64,000 nucleotides of DNA, from NCBI GenBank assembly GCA_030998015.1, contig JARWMV010000006.1, positions 394,662 to 458,661 of the forward strand. The letters are read 5' to 3'. Under the pieces are notes generated by a model. The model saw only the letters and a list, made by a program, of their open reading frames with translations. It searched no databases and was not told where the DNA came from. Shown here in pieces: positions 22,148-33,252 of the stretch; position 1 is the first letter of the stretch; each line of letters begins with the position of its first letter. The position numbers and the translations under genes are program-made. Source of the stretch: Ceratorhiza oryzae-sativae (Eukaryota; Basidiomycota; Agaricomycetes; Cantharellales; Ceratobasidiaceae).

Positions 22148-22992
22148 ATGTCACCTTCCACCATTACCGCTGAATTCGCTGCAGCAAACGATTCGTTTGC
22201 CCAACTTCGAGAACCTAGATTGGACCCCGTTGTTCCTTCTCGCCACGTAGGTAATCAACGTCCCTTGGTTTTATTCACTAATACCATTTTCTCAAGGTCA
22301 CAATCAGTGGGTATCTATTCCATTCTGCATAACACAAATGCTCAACCGTTATATGCGCACAGTAACCTGCATGGATGTATGTTCACCTTACGGATTTGTT
22401 TGGGTTCATGTCTTGACTACTCCCGTCAACAGTCCCGAATTGATGTCTTCCGACTCCTCGGTCTCAAGGAAGGAGAGGCGCACGTCATCTGAAACCGAGG
22501 AGGGCGCGCGCGAGACCAATTTCATGCCAGGTATCTGAACCCCCAAACCCAAGCCATTCCTAGGTCGGACGCGTTGAGACCCCTAGTTGCGAGTCAACGT
22601 GCGCTCGAGACCAAGGAAATCGCGATATTCCACCACACGGACTGTGGATTTAGTAAGTACCCTATGTATAAATCATTCTGGCTCCTCGATCTGACGATTA
22701 TACTTGACAAGCGCATTTCAAAGAGCCTGAGCTTCGTCAGAAAATCAAGTCGGCCGAAGGCCCAGCGGTTGCTCAATACATTGATTCCGTCGCACTCATG
22801 CCATTCGAGGTAAACCACATCGATTAAAATTGTGAAAACCAATTGTTCACATTCGTGTTTCAACAGGATCCAGCGCAATCCGTAGTTGAAGATGTACAAT
22901 ACCTCAAATCCCACCCCTTGATTTTGAAAGAGACCTATGTTTCAGGATGGGTGCACGATACGGAGTCTGGAAAAATTCGCCAGGTAGCATGA
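22148..22992 (+). pseudogene. Beta-carbonic anhydrase, copy 2, interrupted
   Basis: Start MSPSTITAEFAAAND; it aligns along its length with copy 1. The zinc motifs CMDSR and HHTDC are kept, as are downstream exons (FKEPELRQKIK..., ...SGWVHDTESGKIRQVA). After EGEAHVI the codon that is Arg in copy 1 is TGA (near 22487), fitting a CGA-to-TGA change. The next exon-intron junction also lacks a usable in-frame GT donor: the only GT (22531) puts the following exon out of frame. The remaining introns have good GT-AG borders. The 3' exons look undamaged, so inactivation is recent or the allele is polymorphic. A sequence error could explain the stop but not easily the missing donor. Confidence 0.75.
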
Positions 22993-23301
22993 TTCAGTTC
23001 CCCATTCTTGTAAATGCCGAGTACTTCCCAAAGAGCCGCGGCGGAATATGATTTTGATAAACGGCTGTTTGATGGATCTCTGTTTGCCATCTACTGGGCG
23101 CCGCCGCCACCACAGTTGAGACACTGGGATGCCAAACGTCAAATCACCAGTAGACACTTTCACACCCGGAAGATTGTTCAAGGGGCAAGCAGATATATTC
23201 AAAGCTTTTAACATCGACAAGCGACAACACGCTATCACAGAAACGAGAACATGGCAGCACAACCATATTCACACCCGTGGCGCACCGGCTTTGCGACGTG
23301 T
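22993..23301. other. Convergent 3' spacer
   Basis: This is a short spacer between the 3' ends of carbonic anhydrase copy 2 and the GH43 gene. I see no coding or structural signal in it. Confidence 0.5.
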
Positions 23302-24945
23302 TTAAGCGGGCTCGGCGATGTTCTGGGACAATGGGAGGGGCTGGCCAAGGTTGGGGGTTCCGTCGCTGTTCCAGTTCACGGGCTGAACCATGGTGCGGCG
23401 GTTACCGTCGCAGGTAACCGAAGACGAAGGAGACGCATGGTAGACCTGGATGAAAATATTAGATTCTATACGAGCGAGTTTAGGGTTCTAGGCCTGTGAC
23501 TCACGTTCCAGATGGCACCAGACGGACTATCCAAAACAAAGTATGAGTACCATAAGTCCGCGCACAAGGGAATGAGGCTTACGCGGTGAAGAATCCGTTA
23601 TGTCCGGTCTAAAGGGCACGAACCGTGAGTGTGATGTCCCCGGGTTCAGGGTCAGATCAGGGCTTACCGCGTAGTTTCCGTTGGCGGCGCTGAAGATGGG
23701 GCCGTTGTTATACTTGACCCAAGACGACGCTTGAAGAGGATCGGATCCCGTGAGCTCGATCCTTCCAAGGGAGTAGCCAGTGGTCGAGCAGAGCGAAGCC
23801 GAGACTTGCGGACTGGTTTAGCAAACGACCCAGTCCTAAGAACACGGACTAAACTCACAGACAATCCAAGTGCGGCCGTTGTGGTAGAGAGGAGCTATTA
23901 GACAAAATCGTGAGTGAATACGCTCCACCTTTCAATCTGTGGATCTCACCAGGTCCCTCGTTGACGCCGGTCCCGACCTTTTCCCACGAGTTGGTTGGCT
24001 TGGAGATCATGACGGCGTTTCCGATGGACGTCGGCGAGTTCATCTTACTGCATAGTGTGTCAGTATCAGTCTTACCATGGCGTAAGAGAGGAAGCGTACG
24101 AAATGAAGAGACTTTGGCCGACACCATCTTCCCAGCTAGACCAGACCAAGTAGTTGCCCGACGAGTGAGTGAGCACGGTCCCGTCGAGGGCAGACTTGCT
24201 ACGGTTGGGAGGGACGAGTGAACCTGGGTGAAATGGGACGGTCGATAAGCGCTACTGCATTTCGATTTTGACCGGAACACTGACCAGCATAAGACCAGCT
24301 TGAGGCCCAGATATCGCTCGAGCTTCCTTTGACAGCGTGGATATGGACGTCTCCGCTCTGCGGGCCGGCAGTGTAGTAACTGTCATCAACGTCGGTTACG
24401 ATCTGGCATTCACGCAGAATGAAATACCCCTTACATGTACCAGGAGCCGCTGACCTGGTGGAGTTCGGGAGCCCCTGGATATTCGCACGTGAGCATCAGG
24501 AATCCGTTGGGACACAGGAACCTTCTCTTACACATTTGGCAGCAGCGAGAGGAGGTGCTGTCGGTCCAGACAACCTTTGGCGAGGCGGTCTTCAGGCCAG
24601 CCATGGACTATACGGCTATGATAAGCTATGGTTGAGTAATCGGAAAAGGTCTAAACTCACAGTAGCACGGCTAATTTGAAGGTTTCCCCAAGTGGTGGCT
24701 GGAAAACATTACGATGGTTGGTCGTGCATTGGCATAAGAATAGGAGCTGGACATACTCATCAAATAGTAGTACCCATTCGAGTACACCTAAACATCGATC
24801 CAGTCAACACGGCTGTCGCGCTTGATCCATACAAAAGACATACCATGAACGGATCAGAGCCATTCGGGGTTTTGAGAGGGTTCGTGAACGCCGAAACGCA
24901 CAACGAATAGAACGAGAGCAGAGCAGTTGTGTAGAAAAACCTCAT
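23302..24945 (-). CDS. Secreted glycoside hydrolase family 43 enzyme
   Basis: GH43 enzymes are five-bladed beta-propeller, inverting arabinanases, arabinofuranosidases or xylosidases acting on plant cell-wall pectin and hemicellulose. The start MRFFYTTALLSFYSLCVSA is a clear signal peptide. Then NPLKTPNGSDPFM carries the Asp-Pro motif of the family (likely general base), joined by introns to VYSNGYYYLM and TTTWGNLQISRAT. Further exons give APELHQVSGSWYM, the Pro-Glu-Leu-His hallmark near the proton-donor Glu, and MNSPTSIGNAVMISKPTNSWE. Then come a GRIELTGSDPL segment and a C-terminus with TCDGNRRTMVQPVNWN ending ...NIAEPA. Many introns of about 50-60 bp interrupt it. Exact substrate cannot be told from sequence. 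A TATAAAAG box sits about 45 bp upstream. Confidence 0.88.
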
Positions 24946-25720
24946 GTTGAAACCGAGTGAAGAACGAAACGTCGAATACCTCCCGGCTTTTATAGCTCTC
25001 GACAAATATTAATCCATTTGGTTGCTTCGCCGTTCGGCAAAACGACAGCTCAGAGCAGCAAGGCTGGAGCCAATCTTATGACCTACCAAAGTCGTTCATA
25101 TCGCAACCGCGTTATTCTACGTTCGGGGCTCCGGCCCAAATTGGAAAATGACATAAGGAATTTAGCAAGCGTGTTGAAAAAGACGCAAAGGGCAGAACGA
25201 ACAGCCGCCAAGTGGATCCGAACTTAAGCATGAACGCTTTGCCTAGAGGCCGCATGACCTGGTTACAGAAGAGAACATGTCGAAGCTGCTTCTTGAGTCA
25301 ATCAATATAAGGTTGAGAAGATGTTCGCGTGGCAAGGGCAGCCAATGTGGTGACGATGATCAACTACGCTGTAGATTGGCATGCGCGTTGATTGGCCCGG
25401 TTGTCCCCCCGCATGAGGGATAATGTTCGGCTGGATTCCAAAAATCAACCGCCAAGCGAGCTTATATGAGATGTTACGGTTTAAATCGGTCCTTGGGTTG
25501 TATAACCGTGTCTAGCCAAGGGAATCGCGCCAGCCTGATCATGGGTCGAAAACTCGCGTGGGGGGAGCCAAGGAACTCGCTATTGTGCGGGGATTCCTTA
25601 TGAGAAGGAAGCGACCTCGGCCCGGGGCAACGGCGCTTGTGGCAATGATCTAAGCGCCGAAGCGATAAGATCCGAAACCCTGCCACCACATCTGTCGGCA
25701 CCCCCTTGGGCTACAACTCG
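24946..25720. other. Divergent promoter region between GH43 and prefoldin
   Basis: The GH43 TATA box lies at the left end. The rest has only short open frames. It presumably also carries the prefoldin promoter, for which I see no distinct motif. Confidence 0.5.
24987..24994 (-). promoter_or_regulatory. TATA box of the GH43 gene
   Basis: On the minus strand TATAAAAG is read about 45 bp before the ATG at 24945. It is a close match to the consensus. Confidence 0.5.
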
Positions 25721-26277
25721 ATGTCGGCAGAAGCACGACTGCAAGCTGCCTCCACAGAATACCAAAAGCTGCAAGACGGTACGCGCTTGTCCACCCCCCC
25801 CCCCCTGGCAACGACATTCTGAGCCCCAGGCCTGCGTGTGTAGATCTCTCAACGGCGGTGGAGTCGAGGCAGCGCTTGGACGCCCAGCTCAACGAAAACG
25901 AGGCTGTCAAAAAGGTTGGTTTTGCCGAACCCGTACGTGAATCGCTTGATGGAGCGCGGGTTCAGGAATTCGCGACACTCAAATCACACAACGCGGTATA
26001 TAAACTCATCGGTCCAGTCTTGGTGAAACAAGACCAGGCAGAAGCCAAGAGCAATGTGGACAAACGTCTGGAATACATTCGTGGAGAAATGTACGTCTGC
26101 GCTTTGTTTTCCCATCCAATCCGCAAATTCCGATCGGGCTGGTGTAGATCGAGAGTAGAGGCGCATATCACCGACCTGTCCAAGAAATCCGAAAAGGCCA
26201 AGAACGAGATTGTGACGATCCAGGCGGCGTTGCAGGCAAAGATACAGGCAGGTGGAGAGGCCATTGCCGCGAGCTAG
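25721..26277 (+). CDS. YKE2: Prefoldin subunit 6 (beta-type)
   Basis: Part of the hexameric prefoldin chaperone, which hands unfolded actin and tubulin to the CCT chaperonin in the cytosol. Four exons: MSAEARLQAASTEYQKLQD, DLSTAVESRQRLDAQLNENEAVKK, EFATLKSHNAVYKLIGPVLV...LEYIRGE, and ISRVEAHITDLSKKSEKAKN...AGGEAIAAS. Both coiled-coil halves and the central YKLIGPVLVKQD hairpin typical of prefoldin 6 are present. The total of about 125 residues matches the family. Introns use GTACGC...TGTAG, GTTGGT...TTCAG and GTACGT...TGTAG; the first contains a C12 run. It is a single-copy housekeeping gene and the identification is firm. Confidence 0.92.
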
Positions 26278-27816
26278 CCGCTATTTTATCCTCGCTGCCT
26301 CGTCTGTACGCTAAACATCCTATCCAATGTGAAGCCTCTATTAGATGCAACACGCTGCCAGACTCCTGCCAGATGTTTCGAATCGCAAGTATGGAATAAA
26401 TTCATCTGCCAAGTGACACACGAACCACGGTCGCTCTGCACGCTGCGGCAACTGCCGTCGCCAGCTACGATACCCCGAACACTAGGGCAATTATCCTGTC
26501 GATCACCCTGCTCTGAATACCCGCCTTTTCCGCGCGAGCAAATTGTCCAGCCAGAAAGCATTGCCTCATGTCAGTCTGACTTGCTTGGCTATTCATAATC
26601 ACGGTTAGAGCCCAATTCGCCCTAATGAACTGTCTCTCTAACAGGCTTTGATTTACAGACCAAGGTGATAAAAATATGCACCTCTACGCTTGTTTCGGCT
26701 CGCATGGAGAGGAGTAAGCAGGTCGAGTCGCTGAGTGGAATCGACTGGGATTGGAACGACTTATCTGAGGTCGGCGGTTCACCATGACATCGTTTGTGGA
26801 CAAGTTACATTAATGTCACGCTCGATATAGTCTACCCGCGGACGTGTTTGTGGATTGCTCGTCCACGGTCCAAGGTGGAATACGTCCGGGGAACCCCGAT
26901 GACATCGAGTCACAACCGCCGGCTTTTATCGCAAATTGGAGCTTTGGATCGATGCATCATTTGTGCGCTAGTGGTCTGCGGCATCGTTTATTGCCGGAGC
27001 CCGCTCGAATGTCGAAAATAGCGACCACTTCGTGTAGCCCTGCAGAAGGACTCCGACCTCGTTTGTTGCTCCAAATATAGAATGTCCCCACAAACGATCG
27101 GCCCCAGTTTTCAGTCCGGAACTAGACGATCATAATCAGGAGAAGGCTTATGGAAGGGTAGACGGCGAAGCTATTCAAGTTTCGTGCGTGCCAACCATAG
27201 CGGCGTGAAATCCTGGATATAGTACCCATACTATGCGACACTCGCATGTGCTCCGTTTGCCCTTTGTATCCAGAGCGCCCAGCAGCGAAGACCACGCCGG
27301 ATTACTTCTGAAAATCGAGATGCAATCGAGATCCCGGCGATACTGTTTTATGCTACCAATGTGTTCAAGCCGTTGACAATACAATAATATGTACCGTGCG
27401 TGGGCCGAGAATTGAGCCCCCTGATGAGTATGATGGCGCCAAGCATTTCCCGCCTGAAAATAGAGAGGCATATAGTATTATTGTGCGAATGCGAGTGTAT
27501 CAATAGGCTCTATTCCGTGGTAAACTCTCGATCAGGCCCAGGAAGACGGATAAATTTTCTAACACACGAGTTATACTTGGCCTTTTGGCACTTTGCGGGA
27601 ACTTGGATCAAATGAGAAACAAAACATAAATTACAAATATTATAGTATTACACAATTAAAACCAAACCGGGCAGATTCTTCATTACCATCGAAACCATTC
27701 AATCTTTAGAGTCATTCGCCTTCAAACCCCTCCCAACCCAACCGAGCAGCACGTGCTATCCATCTCGTCCACCGACCCTTATTCTCCATCTCCAGTGCCA
27801 CCGCCTTCCTACTTGT
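26278..27816. other. Intergenic region, nothing recognised
   Basis: Short open frames occur on both strands, with no family resemblance and no repeat structure that I can see. It may hold the prefoldin 3' UTR and regulatory DNA. Confidence 0.45.
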
Positions 27817-30179
27817 TCATTTTGTCGCTCCAGTCATCCACGCAGTCGGGATTGGAGGTACCTCCACCCTTGGCCAGAATCCCGGAAGCTCGTATCCGGG
27901 CAGTATTGTGCGGATGTCCCGGCGCCGTTTGCTTGCCTCGGCAAACTTGAGGTAGTACTCCAGCGTCGAAGTTTCGTCCACTTGGGTGATCGGGGGTGTC
28001 CAGCGAAAGGCGCTCTTGCTGGACCATGAGCGCGGCACAGTCGGGAGCGGGGGGAGCGTGGCCTTGGATATGTTGCCGAGGGCCCGGCCAGCATTGTGTA
28101 CGATGTTTTGCACGATCGGAGTGGTGGGGAGGAGGAAGGGGGAGGGAACGGAGGCATAGAGGTGGCTCGTAACAACGAGGGTTGGTTCGGTTGCGGCTTG
28201 ACCATCGACCCCAGACGCCAGTGCGGCGGCGAGATCCGGCGACAATGGAGTATTCTCCGGGGTTGCCACCGGCTCAGCATCCGACTGCAGCGGGTTCGGG
28301 TCGATGTTGTTGTCAGCCTGCAAGCTCCCCAACGCGCGCACCTCGATCGCGTCCCCTGTGCCGGCCCCAGCGAGGCCCGGGAAGGCGACGGCTGGTTTGG
28401 GCATCGACCCCCCTTCGCTCCCCGCCTCTCCGGCTAGCGTCCCCGGCTCGACTGGTTCTCCACTCACGACGGCCGGAGTTTCGTCCCGTCCCTCCATGGT
28501 CCCTTGGCTGTCGTTCTCGTTCGCCCCCTCGTGGTCTTCCTCGCCGACTGCCTGAGCCTCCACCGTTCCCGCCTCTTGTGCGTTCTCCGGCTCGGTATCC
28601 ACCTGGTGAAGCTCTGGGCCTTCGGTGGGCCCGCCCTGTGCCTGCTCTGGATCCTGACTCGGCGGCTGGGGGGCGGTCTCCATTGGGGGTATGTCCTCGA
28701 CATCCGGGGCGATACGTTCGCGTTGGGCGGACGACGGTCGAAGGTTGGAGTAGGCATGCGGCCCCTTGGCGCGGCAATACGGGTAGCCCGAGAAACTCAG
28801 GAACCCGTATCCCGAGTTGGGGCCCGATTGGCGATGTCGCCGAACGATCGCATCGGGCTCGCTCGAATCCTTGACCCGTGTGGTCGCCCTGATCGGCGCT
28901 GGCTGGTCGTCCGCCGCTAGACTCGCACCTCCGCCCACGGTTGCGTCTACCACCTGCTACACCGGATATATGTACGCTTAACCTCGCGAATAGAATTAGG
29001 TAAAGCTCACCTGGTTGCTCCCACTTCCCTCTCCAATGCCACTGCCCCCCATTGGATTCGGCTCTGCCGCCAGAGGTTGATCCAAGGCGGGTGAGACTGT
29101 TGAGGCCGCTGCTTCCGCCACCGTAGTACCCCATTCAATCATCAGGCGGGGTCCAGCCCACTCCATCAGCGGCGGGGTCGTGGAGGGGATGTCCTCCATT
29201 ATCCACTCGGGTGGGGCGGTAATGACCAACCCAGTGACAACTGGGATTGCCTGGAGGGAGAGAATAAGCTGAATATTGAGAACTTTAATCCTAGTTGCTC
29301 ACCACCACAATCGGCGTCCAGGCCACCGGGATACCCAACTGGCGCCAGCGAATGACCTCGTTCGAAACCCCGTCCTGGAAGTCCAACTCAGCCAACCTCC
29401 TTGCCGGTTTCACACCTAGCCTTACCCGAATACCCCTCCTGCTATGCTCAACATAGTGTACCCGGACGATGGCCTCTTGGTTCGCGACATGGATTCGAAC
29501 CAAGCAGAGAGCGGTTTCGGACTTGATGATCCAGACTGGGACACTTATGTCAGCCTCGACACCTCAATTTGAAATCGCCACTCACCAAACACCACAGATG
29601 CGGTCGAGTCCGCCTCGCGAGCCCGCCGGCGGTTCAGTGCCCCACAAACCACCAGCCAAGCGCGGTATACCACGTTATTCAGGCGTTCGGAGAGCGGGGA
29701 AAATGTCGCATACAAGACCACACCGGTCACGATCTCGCTGGTCATCAAGTCGAGTAGCCCCTGACTGAGCGGGGAGCTAGGCTCGAGCCAAAGCACCAGA
29801 CCAGCTAGCTGCCTGTGGGCAAATCGGCTAACCAGAGTCCACAACACGCCCGAGGCTGTTCCCTATCCGTTAGCTTCCTGTCTTTCATAGCGGAACCGAC
29901 AACTCACCCGCGTCGGCCACAAATCCTATTCCCCCTCGCCTTATCCACAGTACTACTACCACGACTTCAAGTGCTATGGCGCGAACAGTATGTCCTCCTT
30001 CCATGCCTATGGTCCGTACAGCTAGATGGCCGAGCATAACGCTATTTTGACGGTTTCAGCCGCACGTCCGTTCAGGGGGAAGACCGCACTCACCACGCCT
30101 GGCTCAAAGCCCAATCCGGCACTGCCCAAACCATAGTGGCCAACGTAGCGGCATAGAATAGCATAGTTTCAGAAATCAT
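27817..30179 (-). CDS. Membrane-anchored protein with long acidic/Pro-rich tail, six exons
   Basis: Family not recognised. Exon 1 begins MISETMLFYAATLATMVWAV. Exon 2 (TVRAIALEVVVVVLWIRR) and exon 3 (VLWTLVSRFAHRQLAGLVLW... MTSEIVTGVVLYATF) add hydrophobic helices, so three or four membrane segments lie in the first 150 residues. Exon 4 is basic (VHYVEHSRRGIRVRLGVKP). Exon 5 carries WTPIVV, AIPVVTGLVITAPPEW and ends in a Gly/Ser run. The long last exon (about 380 codons) is rich in Glu, Pro and Gly, and probably disordered, with a final LEYYLKFAEASKRRRDI basic helix and a GYELPGFWPR motif. Introns are GT-AG with consistent phase. A membrane-tethered protein with a flexible soluble tail is the most I can say. 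Long open frames on the opposite strand are GC-bias shadows. Confidence 0.7.
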
Positions 30180-31287
30180 TTTTGATTTGAGCGTCAAAAG
30201 CTTCTCGAAGAGGATTGCCAGAGGTTCACAAGTCGTCGCGCGCAAGCTGCCTGAACGTCCCCTCCCGGATTCATATATTTTTTCGGCAGTCTCCTATCAG
30301 CTGGGTCTTGGTCATCGGATTAATCCTAAAAATACGGGCTCGGTATTTCGAACCCTAACTCTGTGCATAACAGACCGCGTCTTGGCGTCCAAAAGTGGAA
30401 AACCCCGGATCAGACCTCTCCGTGGCTGACTCTTGTCTATTTCCCTTCAGGAGTCGGTCTTGGGTTGCCTTTGGGGTGCGTCAATGGCCGAGGTACGTCA
30501 TGCCTCAGGGTTACGAAGCCTTCTGTGAACACCCGACCCATTCACGCCCGTAAGGCTAAACGCAGAGCCTAGACGATACAAACTCATTCCAGAATAGATG
30601 CTATCAGACGGGGAGTACGAGAAGCCTCTCACTGGATAAGTGAACATTCACAGCCTCAACACTCAAAAATCAGAATCGAACACTAGGTCTCACAAATAGA
30701 TCGCCAATTTCGAGGCGCATTCGGTTCAATTTGGTTATTTGGGCCGATGATTTAGGACGCGCATATTTTGACGATTCTGATAACAGAGGGTGCTAATATT
30801 TCGCGCGATTTACATTACAACGTATCGATACAACTTGAAACGTCCTAAATCAACTGTGCCACGAGGTGCCCTAGAATTATCGGCACACCAAACAAGATAC
30901 AAGTTGAGCAAGCTGAAATCTACTCACACCTTTTTGGACTGGATCTCACTCTCACAGTATCGTACTATCTTCACTCCAATTATTTTATGCTCATCTTGCT
31001 CCATTTTGCTGTTATGCGTTCTGGGTCTGCGACAGAGATTTCAAGAGACGCAGCCGAGCCGAGTCGAACTTGAAAGTGAGCACTCATCCGGCTTTGGCAT
31101 CTTCAGCGACGTAGCTACCAACAGCTCAGCTTTGTAAAGACTATCAATTTAAATACCGTTTGTAACATAAATACCTTTCTTAGCAAATGTACCATGAGGC
31201 CACGGTGTTACGGTTCATATACGGCACGTGCTGAGGCTGACGCGGCTCAAACCTGCCCACTAGGAAGTGAAGAAAAGATCGCCAAGC
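30180..31287. other. Intergenic region, nothing recognised
   Basis: It contains short frames only. It separates divergent genes and so probably holds both promoters. No clear TATA box stands out. Confidence 0.45.
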
Positions 31288-33252
31288 ATGGCCCTTTGCA
31301 AATCTCGCCGATCGACGGAGACCGTCTACGCCTACATCGGTACCTACGCTCACAATGAACGGACTTGGCTACCACAAAGCTTGCCAAACACTGTTGATTT
31401 TGCGCGCGAGGCAGTCAAAGCTATTCGTACTGGCGAAGATGTCTCTATATCTATGCTCAAATCTGTACTATCCCTTGTCGATCATCCACACTCCTTGCAT
31501 ATCCTAAACGATCCTTCACTGATCCAAGCATGTATCCTGCGGTTGTCTTTACTCCAGCAGGAGAACTTGGAATACGTATGTTACGTTCCCGAAGATGTAT
31601 CTCATGATCCTAATACGCATAAAAGCCATTCGGTTACGAAAATGGCTATCTTTTATTCAGAATCATGGTTTTAGCAATAGCCATTATGATAATCACGCGA
31701 GACGCGTCCCAATACAACAACCTGATCACTGATATCCAAAGAAGGGCGTCTCCAGGAGGCCCTTCGGCGCATATAATGAAATACGTGCTCGCGCGAGTCT
31801 CTCAATATACCTATGCATCTATGGCATTATTCGACACCGTGATTGGGTGGGCGCCTAGTGACATTCACAATCCGATTATATCCAAGCACAATGCATTGGC
31901 GCTGCTCGAGATATTATGGAAGGATCGCAAAGGATTTCTCAAGGCTTGGGCAGAGACAGATTCTCCCTCACTTTTCGGGCTAATGGTCATCCTTTGGCGC
32001 TGTGTAGGGACTGTGGGGTGAGCACTCCGCGCGATCTGCCCAACCCAAGTTACTGATGAGAACAAGCACAAACCATGCACACGCCACGTTCGCTGAGGTG
32101 TTCACTCGATACTACATAGTTGCAAAGATCGAATACCGTCAACTCGAATTCATTCAAACTAGCATCGGACCAAAGCTTCGGATACCCGGTTTTATTGGCC
32201 GCATGTCGAGTCAAGTCGACCTTGAAGATAGCCGAACCAAACTACAAGCTTTCACAAATCGAATCAGCTTGAGAGCCCAGTATATGATTCCTCGCCTATA
32301 CCAAGCGGGGTATATGTGGACGTACACCGTTCCGGTCTCAAAATTAACACGTGGCGTGAGCGATCTGCTCCTTCCGGCTACGCGTGCTACTTTGGAATAT
32401 TTTTGGCTTGCTGCCACCGCAAATGGCGCTTACCGTGGACATGAACTCAGGACCGACGACGTAGGCGCGTTTGTGCTTCCAATTAGGCAAGTGGAGCTTT
32501 ATCGTATCTTTCGTAGATTCAATTGATTCAACGTTTGGTGAATAGCATAATGCTCGATCACCTGATTTTCTATTCTCCAGAACGAGTTCATGACTATGTC
32601 CGCATGTTGTCCCAGTATGGGTTGATAGAAATGCTTGCTCGAGGCCTTGCCCTTGTGAAAAAGATAAATCGGCCGGATTCAGAAAGTACGTTTCTCTCCG
32701 CTCAAAATGTCCCGACACAATTAACGTCGCCAAAAAGGTGATTTTCAAACCTTTTTGAATGGATGTGATTCCATCACAAGAGTATTCACTAGAGTCCAAC
32801 CTACTGGTCTCAGAATTGAGCTATTCGCAAATTCATTTGTGGAGTGGTTCAAGGCGCTTCAATATATGCACACCCAAGATGGGATACTTGACACTCGTAC
32901 GCGGATGACACTTTGGTATCGTGCTGCTGAGCACACGTGGAAAAAGTTGGGTGAATGCGTCGGGTACGATAAGCTTGTTGGACCGGCAGAGGTGTGGTCC
33001 CACCGCTGTTACTATGCGAGATGTCCAATTCCGAAGGACGCCCGAGCAGTGCAGTTTGAATGCTTGTGCGATCGGGGCGCTGTCTATTGCAGCCTTCGCT
33101 GCCAAAAAGTGTTTGTGGACCTCCGAGTCGAGCATAACCTGGAGCTGATTCTGCAACCAACAGAGACTGGCTCAAAAAGGATTTCCCACTATCCCACAGC
33201 CGGAGTTGTTCTTATAGGAAGTGAACAGGGCATAGCATATGGACCAATGTAG
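31288..33252 (+). CDS. MYND-type zinc-finger-like protein
   Basis: A protein of roughly 510 residues, mostly alpha-helical, ending in a Cys-rich zinc-binding segment. Exons: 31288-31575, 31626 to about 32020, then from CACAAACC to GACGAC|GTAGGC. The next runs from ATTCAATTG to GAAA|GTACGT, and the last is 32744-33252. Near the C-terminus, CYYARCPIPKDARAVQFECLC and VYCSLRCQKVF place Cys pairs as in MYND fingers, followed by a His (RVEHNLEL). Spacing of the first pair is wider than usual, so the finger may be degenerate. MYND domains bind proline-rich peptides and are common on large helical proteins in Agaricomycetes; a specific role cannot be given. The ATG was preferred to an upstream GTG at 31267. 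Confidence 0.72.

Noticed and set aside
25794..25806. C12 run
   Set aside because: It lies within the first prefoldin intron and is only a simple-sequence tract; no functional meaning is evident.
28182..29134. Long alternative frames (230 codons plus, 273 codons minus) over the acidic-tail exon
   Set aside because: They are GC-rich shadows. Only the frame used for the membrane-anchored protein joins to upstream exons through consistent splice sites.
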